From: Flavobacteriales bacterium
GTDB taxonomy: Bacteria; Bacteroidota; Bacteroidia; Flavobacteriales_E; Vicingaceae
Assembly: GCA_018608405.1 (NCBI GenBank)
Contig: JABAZP010000025.1
Coordinates: 26,820-90,819, forward strand
DNA length: 64,000 nt
Reading direction: 5' to 3'
Part shown: positions 53,928 to 61,852 of the stretch, in pieces
Position numbering within the stretch: position 1 is the stretch's first letter
How the letters are laid out: the number at the start of each line of letters is the position of its first letter
Position numbers and translations under genes: made by a program
Notes under the pieces: generated by a model
Database searches by the model: none
Seen by the model: the letters and a program-made list of their open reading frames with translations, nothing else
Told to the model about the DNA's origin: nothing

Positions 53928-55208
53928 TTATCTAATGATTAACTTCTCAGTAGAGACTGAATCATTAATTAAAATATTGACAAAGTAAATTCCCGAACTC
54001 AAGTCGCTAACATTAATTTGACTGGAAACATTTACAAGACTCTCCTCCTTCACCACTTGACCTTTGTAGTTTAAGATTTGAACGCGCACTTGTGCTGTAA
54101 CATCGGTATCAATAGATATGAAATTGTTCGCAGGATTTGGGTAGATTGAAAATGAGCTTTCCTTTCGATCATAGAAACTCAATAAGCCGGTAACTTTACT
54201 GTAATACATGCCAATAACTTCAGGTGAAGATGCAGTTGCAAAAGAACTTACGTAGCTTCCAGCTCTATCGTATACTTTCCCTGAAGTATAGCTAAAGAAG
54301 TCCGTTGCTGTTACATAAAAGTTAAAATTTGCAGTGTCGTATGCAAAAGCTGTAACAACTGTGTCAATTAAGTTTGAATCAATAACCGATAAGTTTGAAA
54401 GGTTGATCGTTCCGATACCTTGATTCATTCTTAAGAACAACGTGTCTCCATTCACCTCATATTGCGATTTACCCCCGACTTTAAAATCTTGATTAGAATT
54501 AACGATAGACGTCGTAACAAAAGGGAAATTAGTTGCATTTACATCTACTATCGTATTACTTTCAGAATTAAAAGCATATGCTCCTGCGCCGTTTGGTTTT
54601 GCAATCAATTCACCTACTTCACCCGTATACCCAGATACGGTTAATGGGGCAATAACTGTTCTGTTTGAAATGGTTGCAGCGATGATACTCCCTAATGTAT
54701 CTCGATAGGCCGGAGCTCCGGTAGATTGGTTTTGAGTAACCACTAAAAGGTCATTTGTTGGTTCTACCAACATAGAGGTCACTCCACTTGCAATATTTAT
54801 GGAATCCACTAGAGCAAGGGTAGTTTGATTGTAAATGTAAATGTTATACGAAGTCTTACCGAACCAATTTGAAACAATTAGCTCGTTGTTTGGAGCTAAG
54901 CTCATAGCTTTGGTACTCACTCCAGCAAATTTAACCGCCGCTGTTCTAGTGTTGGAAGTTAGGTCGTATCTAATAATAGAGTCTTGAGCAGCTATAAAAC
55001 CGACATTTCCTGTTATTAATATATCTTGAACAGATTGAGTTCCGATACTGTCAATGGTAGTTGATGTGCTATTTTGAGTATCGTACACGCTCACTGATAC
55101 ATTTTCAGTTTGATTTCCAAACCTTCCTCCATTTACTAAAATGGTTTTTTGTGCAGTACTTGCAAAGGTTATTACTGTAAGAGCAATTGAAAAGATAATT
55201 TTTTTCAT
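53928..55208 (-). CDS. T9SS-sorted beta-propeller protein, first gene of the B12 operon
   Basis: From ATG 55208 the product is 426 residues: signal peptide (MKKIIFSIALTVITFASTAQ), a YncE-like propeller of about 330 residues (ILVNGGRFGNQTENVSVSVY, then repeated IYNQTTLALVDSIN-type blades) and a T9SS sorting domain (FSIYPNPANNFISI, ending KLIIR). It is distantly like the BtuG-type lipoprotein encoded further down. This suggests a second, T9SS-exported B12-binding propeller. The cobalamin riboswitch lies about 150 nt upstream. B12 binding is inferred. Confidence 0.75.
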   Translation of the reverse strand: MKKIIFSIALTVITFASTAQKTILVNGGRFGNQTENVSVSVYDTQNSTSTTIDSIGTQSVQDILITGNVGFIAAQDSIIRYDLTSNTRTAAVKFAGVSTKAMSLAPNNELIVSNWFGKTSYNIYIYNQTTLALVDSINIASGVTSMLVEPTNDLLVVTQNQSTGAPAYRDTLGSIIAATISNRTVIAPLTVSGYTGEVGELIAKPNGAGAYAFNSESNTIVDVNATNFPFVTTSIVNSNQDFKVGGKSQYEVNGDTLFLRMNQGIGTINLSNLSVIDSNLIDTVVTAFAYDTANFNFYVTATDFFSYTSGKVYDRAGSYVSSFATASSPEVIGMYYSKVTGLLSFYDRKESSFSIYPNPANNFISIDTDVTAQVRVQILNYKGQVVKEESLVNVSSQINVSDLSSGIYFVNILINDSVSTEKLIIR

Positions 55209-55355
55209 TTTCGGTTTTTTTGCGATAATTAGCCTAGTTTGGTATTTGCTAACCATCAGATTAATAAATTATTAAACCGAGAAAATCATAAAGAGTAAGA
55301 AGCCTGTTTAGGCGAGCTTGCGCTTCACTTTTATCCCGAAAGTATGTTTCTTAAA

Positions 55356-55530
55356 GGCAGGTCTTCTGACTTACTCCCCTTTGACCGCCTTCCCAACTGT
55401 TGGATAACAGAAAGTGGCATAATTGGCCATTGGTTAATGGAGCTTACAGCTGCGGGAACAGTTTCGAAATCTCATCGAATTCCCTTTTAATTCCAATCGA
55501 AATTGGAAACCATTAAGGTGCGGTCGAAAC
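55356..55530 (-). ncRNA. Cobalamin riboswitch
   Basis: Read on the minus strand, the leader has the conserved order of the B12 riboswitch. A GGT-led basal stem (about 55530) comes first, then ACTGTTCCCGCAGCTGTAAG, then GCCACTTTCTG and GGGAAGGC. The B12 box AGTCAGAAGACCTGCC (complement of 55356-55371) ends it. About 150 nt separate it from the first gene, and a GCCT/AGGC hairpin there could be the expression platform. In this class cobalamin binding represses uptake genes. Confidence 0.92.
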
Positions 55531-55601
55531 CGCTCTACAAATTTATAAAAAATTTTGAACCTTATGCAATTGTGAATAAATAAAAAAGCTAGAGCTTTCT
55601 T

Positions 55602-55609
55602 TACTTTTG
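55602..55609 (+). promoter_or_regulatory. -7 box directly before the SUI1-family gene
   Basis: TACTTTTG matches TAnnTTTG and ends 4 nt before ATG 55614, so the transcript may be leaderless. Confidence 0.5.
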
Positions 55610-55613
55610 TGGA

Positions 55614-55952
55614 ATGGGACGAAAATCAAAAAACAATAGAGTTGTTTACTCCACAAATCCTGATTTTACAACGGAAGCTGAGAATGAGGAACAAGAAACG
55701 ATATCCCCTTCTGAGCAATTGCTTGAAGTCCATCTAGACAAAAAAAACAGAAGCGGAAAAGTTGCTGTTGTTGTTAAAAATTTTATCGGCAATGACGATG
55801 ATTTAAAAAGTTTAGGGAAATCATTAAAAGCATCATGTGGTGTTGGCGGCAGTGCGAAGGATGGAGAAATTATAATTCAAGGAGATAATCGAGAGAAGGT
55901 AATGCAACTCTTATCTAAAATGGGATATAAAACAAAACGAGTAGGTTCTTAG
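55614..55952 (+). CDS. SUI1/eIF1-like translation factor (YciH family)
   Basis: This is a 112-residue protein with a polar N-terminal third and a C-terminal SUI1 fold: GKVAVVVKNFIGNDDDLKSL, then LKASCGVGGSAKDGEIIIQG and MGYKTKRVG. The CGVGGS(A)KDGEI motif is diagnostic. Bacterial YciH proteins are linked to initiation fidelity or stress translation. It is divergent from the B12 riboswitch and convergent with the TIGR02757 gene. Confidence 0.88.
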   Translation: MGRKSKNNRVVYSTNPDFTTEAENEEQETISPSEQLLEVHLDKKNRSGKVAVVVKNFIGNDDDLKSLGKSLKASCGVGGSAKDGEIIIQGDNREKVMQLLSKMGYKTKRVGS

Positions 55953-55964
55953 CTAATAGTCTCT

Positions 55965-56738
55965 TTACAATGCATTTGTATCGCCATTCACACCCATTCC
56001 AAATAAAGCGAAATCATATTTTGCAGGATCCTTTGAATCGAAATTTCGGAGGTTCGCAGTAAGTTCTTCCACCGCTTGCCAATCATTTTGTTTTCTATTT
56101 AGTAACCCTAAACTTCGTCCAACATTTCCGGTATGCACATCTAAAGGAATCATCAAATCTTTTGACTGATGACTATTCCAAATTCCAAAGTCAACTCCTT
56201 GTGGATCTTTCCTTACCATCCATCGTAAATACATATTTAAACGCTTCGCTGTAGATTTTTTTAGAGGATCGGCAACGTGCTTTTGAGTTCGCATTTCGTG
56301 GTCTATTGAAAAAAAGAGTTTTTTAAAGTTTGAAATGGAGTTATCACTGCCTTGCTGCTGTAAAAAAGCTGCTTCTAAACCACCATGGTGCTCATAAATA
56401 TTCTTTAACGAGGTAAAAAAGAAACGTAAATCTATGGCATTAAAAGTTCGATGAACAAAACCTTCTGCTTTTTTTAAATCGCTAGTAGCATGATTTAAAA
56501 TGAAATCGTGAGGAGCAAAATCCATCATTTTAAGAATCTTATTTGAATTATTAATGATTGTAATCCGCTGTCCCCAAGCTATAGTTGCTGAAAGAAAACC
56601 TGCTATTTCAATATCTTCTTTTTTGCTAAACTGATGAGGAATAGAAATGGGATCATCTTCGACAAAATCTTGACGATTATAAAGGTGATATTTTGTCTCT
56701 AGCAAATCAAAAAGTACATCTGATTGTTTAACTTTCAT
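55965..56738 (-). CDS. TIGR02757 family protein
   Basis: This is a 257-residue soluble helical protein with hallmark segments EIAGFLSATIAWGQRITIIN, MYLRWMVRKDPQGVDFGIW and LDVHTGNVGRSLGLL. These match the TIGR02757 family found mainly in Bacteroidota. Its fold is thought to be related to HhH-type DNA glycosylases, but no activity is established. Length and C-terminal ALFGMGVN are usual. Confidence 0.88.
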   Translation of the reverse strand: MKVKQSDVLFDLLETKYHLYNRQDFVEDDPISIPHQFSKKEDIEIAGFLSATIAWGQRITIINNSNKILKMMDFAPHDFILNHATSDLKKAEGFVHRTFNAIDLRFFFTSLKNIYEHHGGLEAAFLQQQGSDNSISNFKKLFFSIDHEMRTQKHVADPLKKSTAKRLNMYLRWMVRKDPQGVDFGIWNSHQSKDLMIPLDVHTGNVGRSLGLLNRKQNDWQAVEELTANLRNFDSKDPAKYDFALFGMGVNGDTNAL

Positions 56739-56755
56739 AATCTAAGTTTACTCCA

Positions 56756-56992
56756 TTGAAAAAAGAAGATTTCCGTAAGCTAAAACTAAAAAAGAGATAT
56801 GAAGTTCTGAAAAAGGACGGAAAACATCTTGCCAATCGACATCATGGGAGTTTTTTATGCTCACTGTACGACTTTCACGGGTACTATGTTGAAAGTTGTA
56901 AACTAATGGTTATTAATATCATATAATGGATTGAAATCGTCAATAGAGATGAAATCATTGATAGCTATTTGGAGCATTTTAAAATAGAGTAA
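56756..56992 (+). pseudogene. Small conserved-type gene with in-frame stop
   Basis: One 78-codon frame from TTG 56756 to TAA 56990 reads KKRYEVLKKDGKHLANRHHG, SFLCSLYDFHGYYVESC and, after an internal TAA (56924-56926), WIEIVNRDEIIDSYLEHFKI. The pattern resembles small hypothetical proteins of Bacteroidota in which WIE follows directly, so the TAA looks like a nonsense mutation. The function is unknown. Confidence 0.6.
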
Positions 56993-57005
56993 AGTCTAAA
57001 CTAAT

Positions 57006-58139
57006 TTAGGCTTCTTTATTCATAACCGGATATGCGTACATTTTCAAAAATGTATCTTTTTTAAAGGCTTCATCACCTTCCACCCCTTCTATCTTCTTAA
57101 GTACATACTTCTCAAATTTTTCTTTTTCTTCAGGTGAATACTTCTCTTTGTGCGAAGAAGAGTCATTCAATAAATCAAATGCCATATAATTGGTTGGCAT
57201 TAATTTGTAAGTATTATGTATTTCTTTGTCGATCTCTTTCGCAATAAATTGAAATAACTCTAGGTTAGGTTTTGGTAACTCTTTACCCTCTATTAGCGCA
57301 TTTAATGGTTTCCCGAAGCTTACCTCTACTTTACCTTTTTTTCCTTGCAAGCCTTCACCCATGTGAATTAAATCTTCCATAGGCTGTTTTTCATACTTTT
57401 CACCGTGTGCGATTGTCATTAATTCGGGTAAGGTTAATGCATCGCAGGGATTATATTCATATGAAATGGATACAGGGCAAATGTTCAATTTTTTAATGTT
57501 ATCAATAGCATTTTCAGAGTCACCTCCCAAATTAAACATCTTTAATATGTTAGGATTTGTTTTATCGTTCCCATCTTTGCTTCTGCCTGACTTGTGAGCG
57601 ATCCAAATGTGCTCCCCTTTCTCTTTAATTGTGTAGTTAATATAATTCGAGAGTTGAATTGATCCATCCAACTTTTGCTCCTTTGAAAGCGAGCGCTTGA
57701 CAATGAACGTTTTGTTCAGTTTAACCAAATCTACAATCCAAGGAATCTTCATCAAATTATCACCAATTGCTATTTCGGCAGTACTAAACCCTTCTTTCAG
57801 TAGAGCGTAATCCATTAAAGCTGAATCTAGAACAATGTCTCTATGCGTTGACACAAATAAATAACATTTATCCTTTTCTAAATTTTCTATACCGGAATAA
57901 CTTAGGCCTTGCGTCGATTGGGAAAGTAATTTATCCAAAAGCGGAACAACTACCTTAGTTTGAAAATCAAAAATAGTTTCGATTCCTCGCATTTGTCTCT
58001 CAAACATTGGAAATGGAATTTCCGGCATTACCTGTTGAATGATTTGACAAAACTGTTCTTCCCCAAGTAAACTTTTTATCTTTTCTTTTACCTCACTGTC
58101 GTTGTAAGGTCGTATTTCTTCAAAGTCCATTTTATTCAT
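57006..58139 (-). CDS. Glycerolipid acyltransferase (PlsC-like)
   Basis: This is a 377-residue protein with the acyltransferase catalytic block FVSTHRDIVLDSALMDYAL (His and Asp of the HRDIxLD type), followed by FIVKRSLSKEQKLDGS (glycerol-phosphate contact region) and WIAHKSGRSKDGNDKTNP, equivalent to the EGTRS motif. It has no clear transmembrane helix and is probably peripheral at the cytoplasmic membrane, acylating lysophosphatidate or a related lipid. Confidence 0.82.
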   Translation of the reverse strand: MNKMDFEEIRPYNDSEVKEKIKSLLGEEQFCQIIQQVMPEIPFPMFERQMRGIETIFDFQTKVVVPLLDKLLSQSTQGLSYSGIENLEKDKCYLFVSTHRDIVLDSALMDYALLKEGFSTAEIAIGDNLMKIPWIVDLVKLNKTFIVKRSLSKEQKLDGSIQLSNYINYTIKEKGEHIWIAHKSGRSKDGNDKTNPNILKMFNLGGDSENAIDNIKKLNICPVSISYEYNPCDALTLPELMTIAHGEKYEKQPMEDLIHMGEGLQGKKGKVEVSFGKPLNALIEGKELPKPNLELFQFIAKEIDKEIHNTYKLMPTNYMAFDLLNDSSSHKEKYSPEEKEKFEKYVLKKIEGVEGDEAFKKDTFLKMYAYPVMNKEA

Positions 58140-58191
58140 AATAGCGACGAAATTAAGGTTTCAATAGAAAGCTTAGGGTATAATAAAAGAA

Positions 58192-58512
58192 TTAAGCTGC
58201 TTGTATTTGTTTCTTCAGTTGTTTTTCAACCCAAAATGGGGCAAAGGGAATTAGAGAGCAAAAACCGTAAAGTAGAATTTTTGAAAATTTCCACTTAAAT
58301 GTACTGCCAACATATAACAGTTGAAAAGCATAAGCCACAAATAATGCACCATGCACCCAACCGATATACTTTACTGCTAATGGCATATTCATAAGGTACT
58401 TTAACGGCATAGCGATGAGTAACAGAACTACAAAAGAAACTCCTTCGAAAAAGCTAATCTTTGCAAAAATGTTTAGTTGCTTTTTATAGGCTAGCTTATC
58501 CATAAATTTCAT
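58192..58512 (-). CDS. DUF3817 family membrane protein
   Basis: This is a 106-residue protein with three transmembrane helices (FFEGVSFVVLLLIAMPLKYL, VHGALFVAYAFQLLYVG and ILLYGFCSLIPFAPFWVEK). FEG-x-S, MPLKY and GWVHG are DUF3817 hallmarks. The function is unknown. The start overlaps the end of the S1/P1 nuclease gene. Met4 (58503) is an alternative start. Confidence 0.85.
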   Translation of the reverse strand: MKFMDKLAYKKQLNIFAKISFFEGVSFVVLLLIAMPLKYLMNMPLAVKYIGWVHGALFVAYAFQLLYVGSTFKWKFSKILLYGFCSLIPFAPFWVEKQLKKQIQAA

Positions 58513-59260
58513 TTAGAATTGCAGCTAACCGAATGCCTCCTTTGTGTAATTGTGTTTTAATCGTTCCCCAATTTTTATACATGTATTCGTAGGATAAGTT
58601 GTCAGCACCTCCAATATCATATATTTGTGGCCGTAGTTCCATTGCTTCCTTTACCCATACGTCCAAATCAGTCGATTTTAAAATGTCTTGTTCCGTTTCC
58701 AAGGAATGATCAACCATTTGTGATAGTTCTGAATAGCTCAATTGCTTGGAATCAATTATTTCCGAATCCCAAATTCTATGTAGATTCGAATTATCATAAA
58801 ACCACTTTATCTTCACATTATTACCGCCTCTGTCTTCTCCGTTACCAACGTGCAACGGTTGGTGTATGTCTCCTACTAGGTGAGTTAACATTCGAATGGC
58901 TTCAACTTTTTGAATTTTAGTAGAATTGGGATCTTTTAGAATAGCCTTCATTCTGACAATAGCTTTATATGCGTCACCATCCTCTTCATGCTCAGAAGAA
59001 TGATAGTCTTTTCCTTCAGGAATAGTAACATAATGCCACGATCTAGCATAATCATACTTCTTATCGCTTTTTATTTCATCCATCCAAGTAGATGCTTCTA
59101 CTAATGATTCATGCCCCATAATCTCCCATAAGGCTTCTTTAGCATTGTCTGATAAATGATTTTGTGCAATTTGGCCAATCACTCGATGACCAGTTTGGCC
59201 CCAACCGAATGTGGCAATAGAAATACTTAACGCTATTCCTGTTAAAAATATATTTTTCAT
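58496..59260 (-). CDS. S1/P1-type nuclease
   Basis: From ATG 59260 the product is 254 residues with a signal peptide (MKNIFLTGIALSISIATFG) leaving Trp as the mature N-terminus (WGQTGHRVIG), which ligates zinc in this family. The other zinc ligands are present: TWMDEI (Asp), SWHYV (His), HLVGDIHQPLHVG (His, Asp, His) and LHRIWDSEI (His, Asp). It is an exported zinc-dependent single-strand nuclease/3'-nucleotidase, plausibly scavenging phosphate or nucleosides. Confidence 0.92.
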   Translation of the reverse strand: MKNIFLTGIALSISIATFGWGQTGHRVIGQIAQNHLSDNAKEALWEIMGHESLVEASTWMDEIKSDKKYDYARSWHYVTIPEGKDYHSSEHEEDGDAYKAIVRMKAILKDPNSTKIQKVEAIRMLTHLVGDIHQPLHVGNGEDRGGNNVKIKWFYDNSNLHRIWDSEIIDSKQLSYSELSQMVDHSLETEQDILKSTDLDVWVKEAMELRPQIYDIGGADNLSYEYMYKNWGTIKTQLHKGGIRLAAILNEIYG

Positions 59261-59270
59261 TGTTTTGTTT

Positions 59271-59642
59271 TTAATTGTAGGTAACTTCTGTTTTTCCGTG
59301 AGCTTTTGGTTTCCCATCTTCTCCTAAATTAACCATGGTAATGTTATCAATTGTCACAATTGGACGTTGAGTCATTTTGTTACGAGCTACACAACTTAAA
59401 GTAATGGAAGTGGTTCCAAACTTTTTAACTTCCATCCCCAATTCTACGATATCGCCTTGTTTTGCAGAGCTGACAAAATTAATTGCCGACATAAATTTGG
59501 TGGCAATCTTTCTATTATCAAATTGAATCATAGTGTACAATGCTGCTTCTTCATCGATCCATTGCAGAAGTCTTCCTCCAAATAAATTATTATTCGGATT
59601 TAAATCCTCAGGCTTGACCCATTTTCTGGTATTATAATTCAT
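59271..59642 (-). CDS. Acyl-CoA thioesterase (YciA-like hotdog)
   Basis: This is a 123-residue single hotdog-fold enzyme. The N-terminal DLNPNNNLFGGRLLQWIDEE carries the conserved N-x-x-GG and the catalytic Asp on the hot-dog helix. FVSSAKQGDIVELGMEV is the following strand pair. It hydrolyses acyl-CoA in the cytosol. The start is fixed by a -7 box 9 nt upstream. It is upstream of the nuclease gene on the same strand, 10 nt apart. Confidence 0.88.
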   Translation of the reverse strand: MNYNTRKWVKPEDLNPNNNLFGGRLLQWIDEEAALYTMIQFDNRKIATKFMSAINFVSSAKQGDIVELGMEVKKFGTTSITLSCVARNKMTQRPIVTIDNITMVNLGEDGKPKAHGKTEVTYN

Positions 59643-59650
59643 TTTTGGTG

Positions 59651-59658
59651 CAAAGATA
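59651..59658 (-). promoter_or_regulatory. -7 box of the thioesterase gene
   Basis: The minus strand reads TATCTTTG, matching TAnnTTTG, with 8 nt to ATG 59642. Confidence 0.55.
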
Positions 59659-59706
59659 ATTGAATAGAATAAATCTAAATTGCTGAACGCTCAATAAGAT
59701 TTGGCT

Positions 59707-59714
59707 TACTTTTG
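59707..59714 (+). promoter_or_regulatory. -7 box of the 59734 gene
   Basis: TACTTTTG matches TAnnTTTG and lies 19 nt before ATG 59734. Confidence 0.55.
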
Positions 59715-59733
59715 ATACCATAAAATTGATGAA

Positions 59734-60150
59734 ATGATTAGAAAATTTACTCCTATACTGCTTACTCTTTTATTTTCAATTACTCTAAACGCTCAAGATA
59801 ACAAACCAGTAAATGTAGTTAAAGCAAGTTTAATCGCCTACAATAATGTTGATATAGATGCATTCATGTCTTACTTTTCTGATGACATTGTCATGAAGGA
59901 TTTTGACAGCAGTAAAGTAACTGCAAAGGGTAAGGATGAAGTAAAAGCAATTTATGAACCTTACTTTAAGGCCTCACCTAACCTACACTCTAAAATCATC
60001 GACCGCATAACGTTCGACAATAAAGTAATGGATCATGAATACATTACCGGAGCTAGAGGTAATAACGAACCTTTTGAAATTGTCGTGATCTACGAAGTGA
60101 CTGACGGTAAAATTTCAAACATGCTTGCCGTTAGAAAAAGTAAAAAATAA
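59734..60150 (+). CDS. Exported SnoaL/NTF2-like protein
   Basis: This is a 138-residue protein with a signal peptide (FTPILLTLLFSITLNAQ) and a SnoaL-like NTF2 fold: VVKASLIAYNNVDIDAFMSY then FSDDIVMKDF and KGKDEVKAIYEPYF, ending in long strands (FEIVVIYEVTDGKISNM). This fold binds small ligands and can act as an isomerase or hydrolase. No specific activity can be assigned. It is convergent with the SQR pseudogene. Confidence 0.75.
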   Translation: MIRKFTPILLTLLFSITLNAQDNKPVNVVKASLIAYNNVDIDAFMSYFSDDIVMKDFDSSKVTAKGKDEVKAIYEPYFKASPNLHSKIIDRITFDNKVMDHEYITGARGNNEPFEIVVIYEVTDGKISNMLAVRKSKK

Positions 60151-60209
60151 CCACTACACAACTAACTGTAAAGTTGTTCGATAAAAATGTTTAGCAGTAG
60201 GCTTCAATG

Positions 60210-61504
60210 CTAAACATTTATACCTTTCAGCATTTTATTCCAATATAAATACGGGAGCATGAATTTCTTTAATAGCCACAATCTCCAATGTTCCTTATCC
60301 GAATTAAAAATTAATAATTGTTTCAATTTTGATCAGGTGTAAAGTTTGAGTCGTAATCAAATTCTGCAAGTACCATTTTTCCGTAACCGGTTACCAAAGG
60401 ACAAGATGAATATCCATTGTATTTATTAGGGCTTAATTCTTCTGATTTTGCAAGTCGAATAATATTTTCAACAACTATGGGAACCTGTTTACGAATGGCA
60501 GCCCCAGTCTTAGCAGTTGGAAGCGCTGCCGCATCTCCCAATCCAAAAACATTTAAATATTTAGTGTGCTGCATTGTTCCTATATCAACTGATATCCATC
60601 CTGAATCGTTTGCTAGGGGTGAATTTTTTATAAAGTCAGGTGCAGACTGAGGAGGAGCCAAATGCAGCATATCAAATTTAATTCCTATCAAATTATTGTC
60701 TTTTACGGTCTCAACCTTTTTGGGATTGTAATTTATTGTTTCATCTACGTCCTTTTTAGAAGTCTTATCTTCTAATAATATACATCCACCTACTTTAACA
60801 TCTTTGGTTATTTCATACCAAGCTATCCTTTTATCTCCATCTACCTTTACGAGTTTATGACTATAACGGACATTTATATCTTTTCGATTTATTACCTCCA
60901 TTAATGTTTTCGCGATAGGTTTTACTCCAAAAATTACTCCGCCTGGTGTTGCGAAAACGACTTTTGTCTTTTGTCGAACTCCTGATTTTCTAAAATGGTC
61001 ATCGGCTAGGTACATGATTTTTTGCGGAGCCCCTCCACACTTTATTGGAGTAGATGGCTGTGTAAATAAAGCAGTACCTCCTTTAAAATTTTTAAGTACC
61101 TCCCAAGTATGTTCTGGATCAGTATAATTACTGCAAACCACTCCCTTATCCATAGCTTCAGTTAATCCTTCAACTAAACTGGTGTCAATTTTAATGCCCG
61201 GAGCAACCACTAAAAAATCGTAATTGTATTTTTTACCGCTTCTAGTTTCAACGGTATTGTTTTCTGGGTCAAATGTTGAAGCGTAGTCTTTAATCTAATT
61301 AACTCCTTTTGGCATAATCGATGACATGCTTTTCTTTGTATCTCCATACTTATAAGCATTTGCACCAACCAAGGTCCATGCCGGTTGATAATAATGATAT
61401 TCTGCCGGTTCTATTAAGGATACGTTAAAAGATGTTTGCTTTAGTAATTGGGCAGCTGTCATAATTCCTGCTGTCCCACCTCCTATAATTAATAAATTTT
61501 TCAT
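60210..61504 (-). pseudogene. Sulfide:quinone oxidoreductase gene with nonsense and frameshift
   Basis: The frame from ATG 61504 encodes a FAD disulfide reductase of the SQR type: LLIIGGGTAGIMTAAQL, YHYYQPAWTLVGA, the redox cysteines VVCSNYTDP and IKCGGAPQKI, and GLGDAAALPTAKTGAAIRKQ. TAG (61295-61297) replaces the expected Trp after PKGVN. Near 60331-60335 a 1-nt loss shifts the frame to an early TGA, while the true tail (DKEHWRLWLLKKFMLPYLY, then WNKMLKGINV) continues in another frame to TAG at 60210. SQR oxidises sulfide to persulfide/sulfur and reduces quinone. Confidence 0.88.
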
Positions 61505-61548
61505 ATCTATATTTTTATGCAAGTTCACAATTAACAATAAATACTAGT

Positions 61549-61562
61549 GTAACAAAAGTTAC
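61549..61562. promoter_or_regulatory. GTAAC-N4-GTTAC palindrome upstream of the SQR gene
   Basis: GTAAC AAAA GTTAC (extended to TGTAAC...GTTACA) is centred about 52 nt upstream of the SQR start codon. The rhodanese gene at 8236 has the same arms at the same distance. A Crp/Fnr-type site is inferred. Confidence 0.55.
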
Positions 61563-61715
61563 AAGAGCCCAATGTGTTTGAATTTATCCATATTGTAACG
61601 CACAAATATGTTATTTTCTGAAACTCGTTATTGGGTTAGTTATCGAGCTTTTAATCACACGTAAATTTTCTCTATTTTTTATTTAAAGATGCATTGTGCT
61701 TTTTACAGCAAATGG

Positions 61716-61723
61716 TATATTTG
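61716..61723 (+). promoter_or_regulatory. -7 box of the tRNA-Met transcription unit
   Basis: TATATTTG matches TAnnTTTG and lies 14 nt before the truncated tRNA copy at 61738. No comparable box is seen before the intact tRNA at 61853. Confidence 0.6.
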
Positions 61724-61737
61724 CCGTCCGAAATTTT

Positions 61738-61779
61738 GGCGAGGTAGCTCAGCTGGTTAGAGCGTCGGATTCATAACCC
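61738..61779 (+). pseudogene. Truncated tRNA-Met copy
   Basis: These 42 nt match the intact tRNA-Met from its 5' end to just past the anticodon (CAT) loop, with one D-loop difference (AGCTGG versus AGTTGG). The variable loop, T arm and 3' acceptor strand are replaced by a small hairpin, CTCAGC-acaaaa-GCTGAG (61779-61796). It cannot fold as a tRNA. Confidence 0.8.
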
Positions 61780-61852
61780 TCAGCACAAAAGCTGAGTAAA
61801 AAAAATGAAAATTGTTCTTTATCTTAATGATAAAACCTAAAAAATAACATAA

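Noticed and set aside
61779..61796. Terminator at the CTCAGC/GCTGAG hairpin
   Set aside because: It is followed by A residues rather than T residues on the transcribed strand, so it does not look like an intrinsic terminator for the truncated tRNA.
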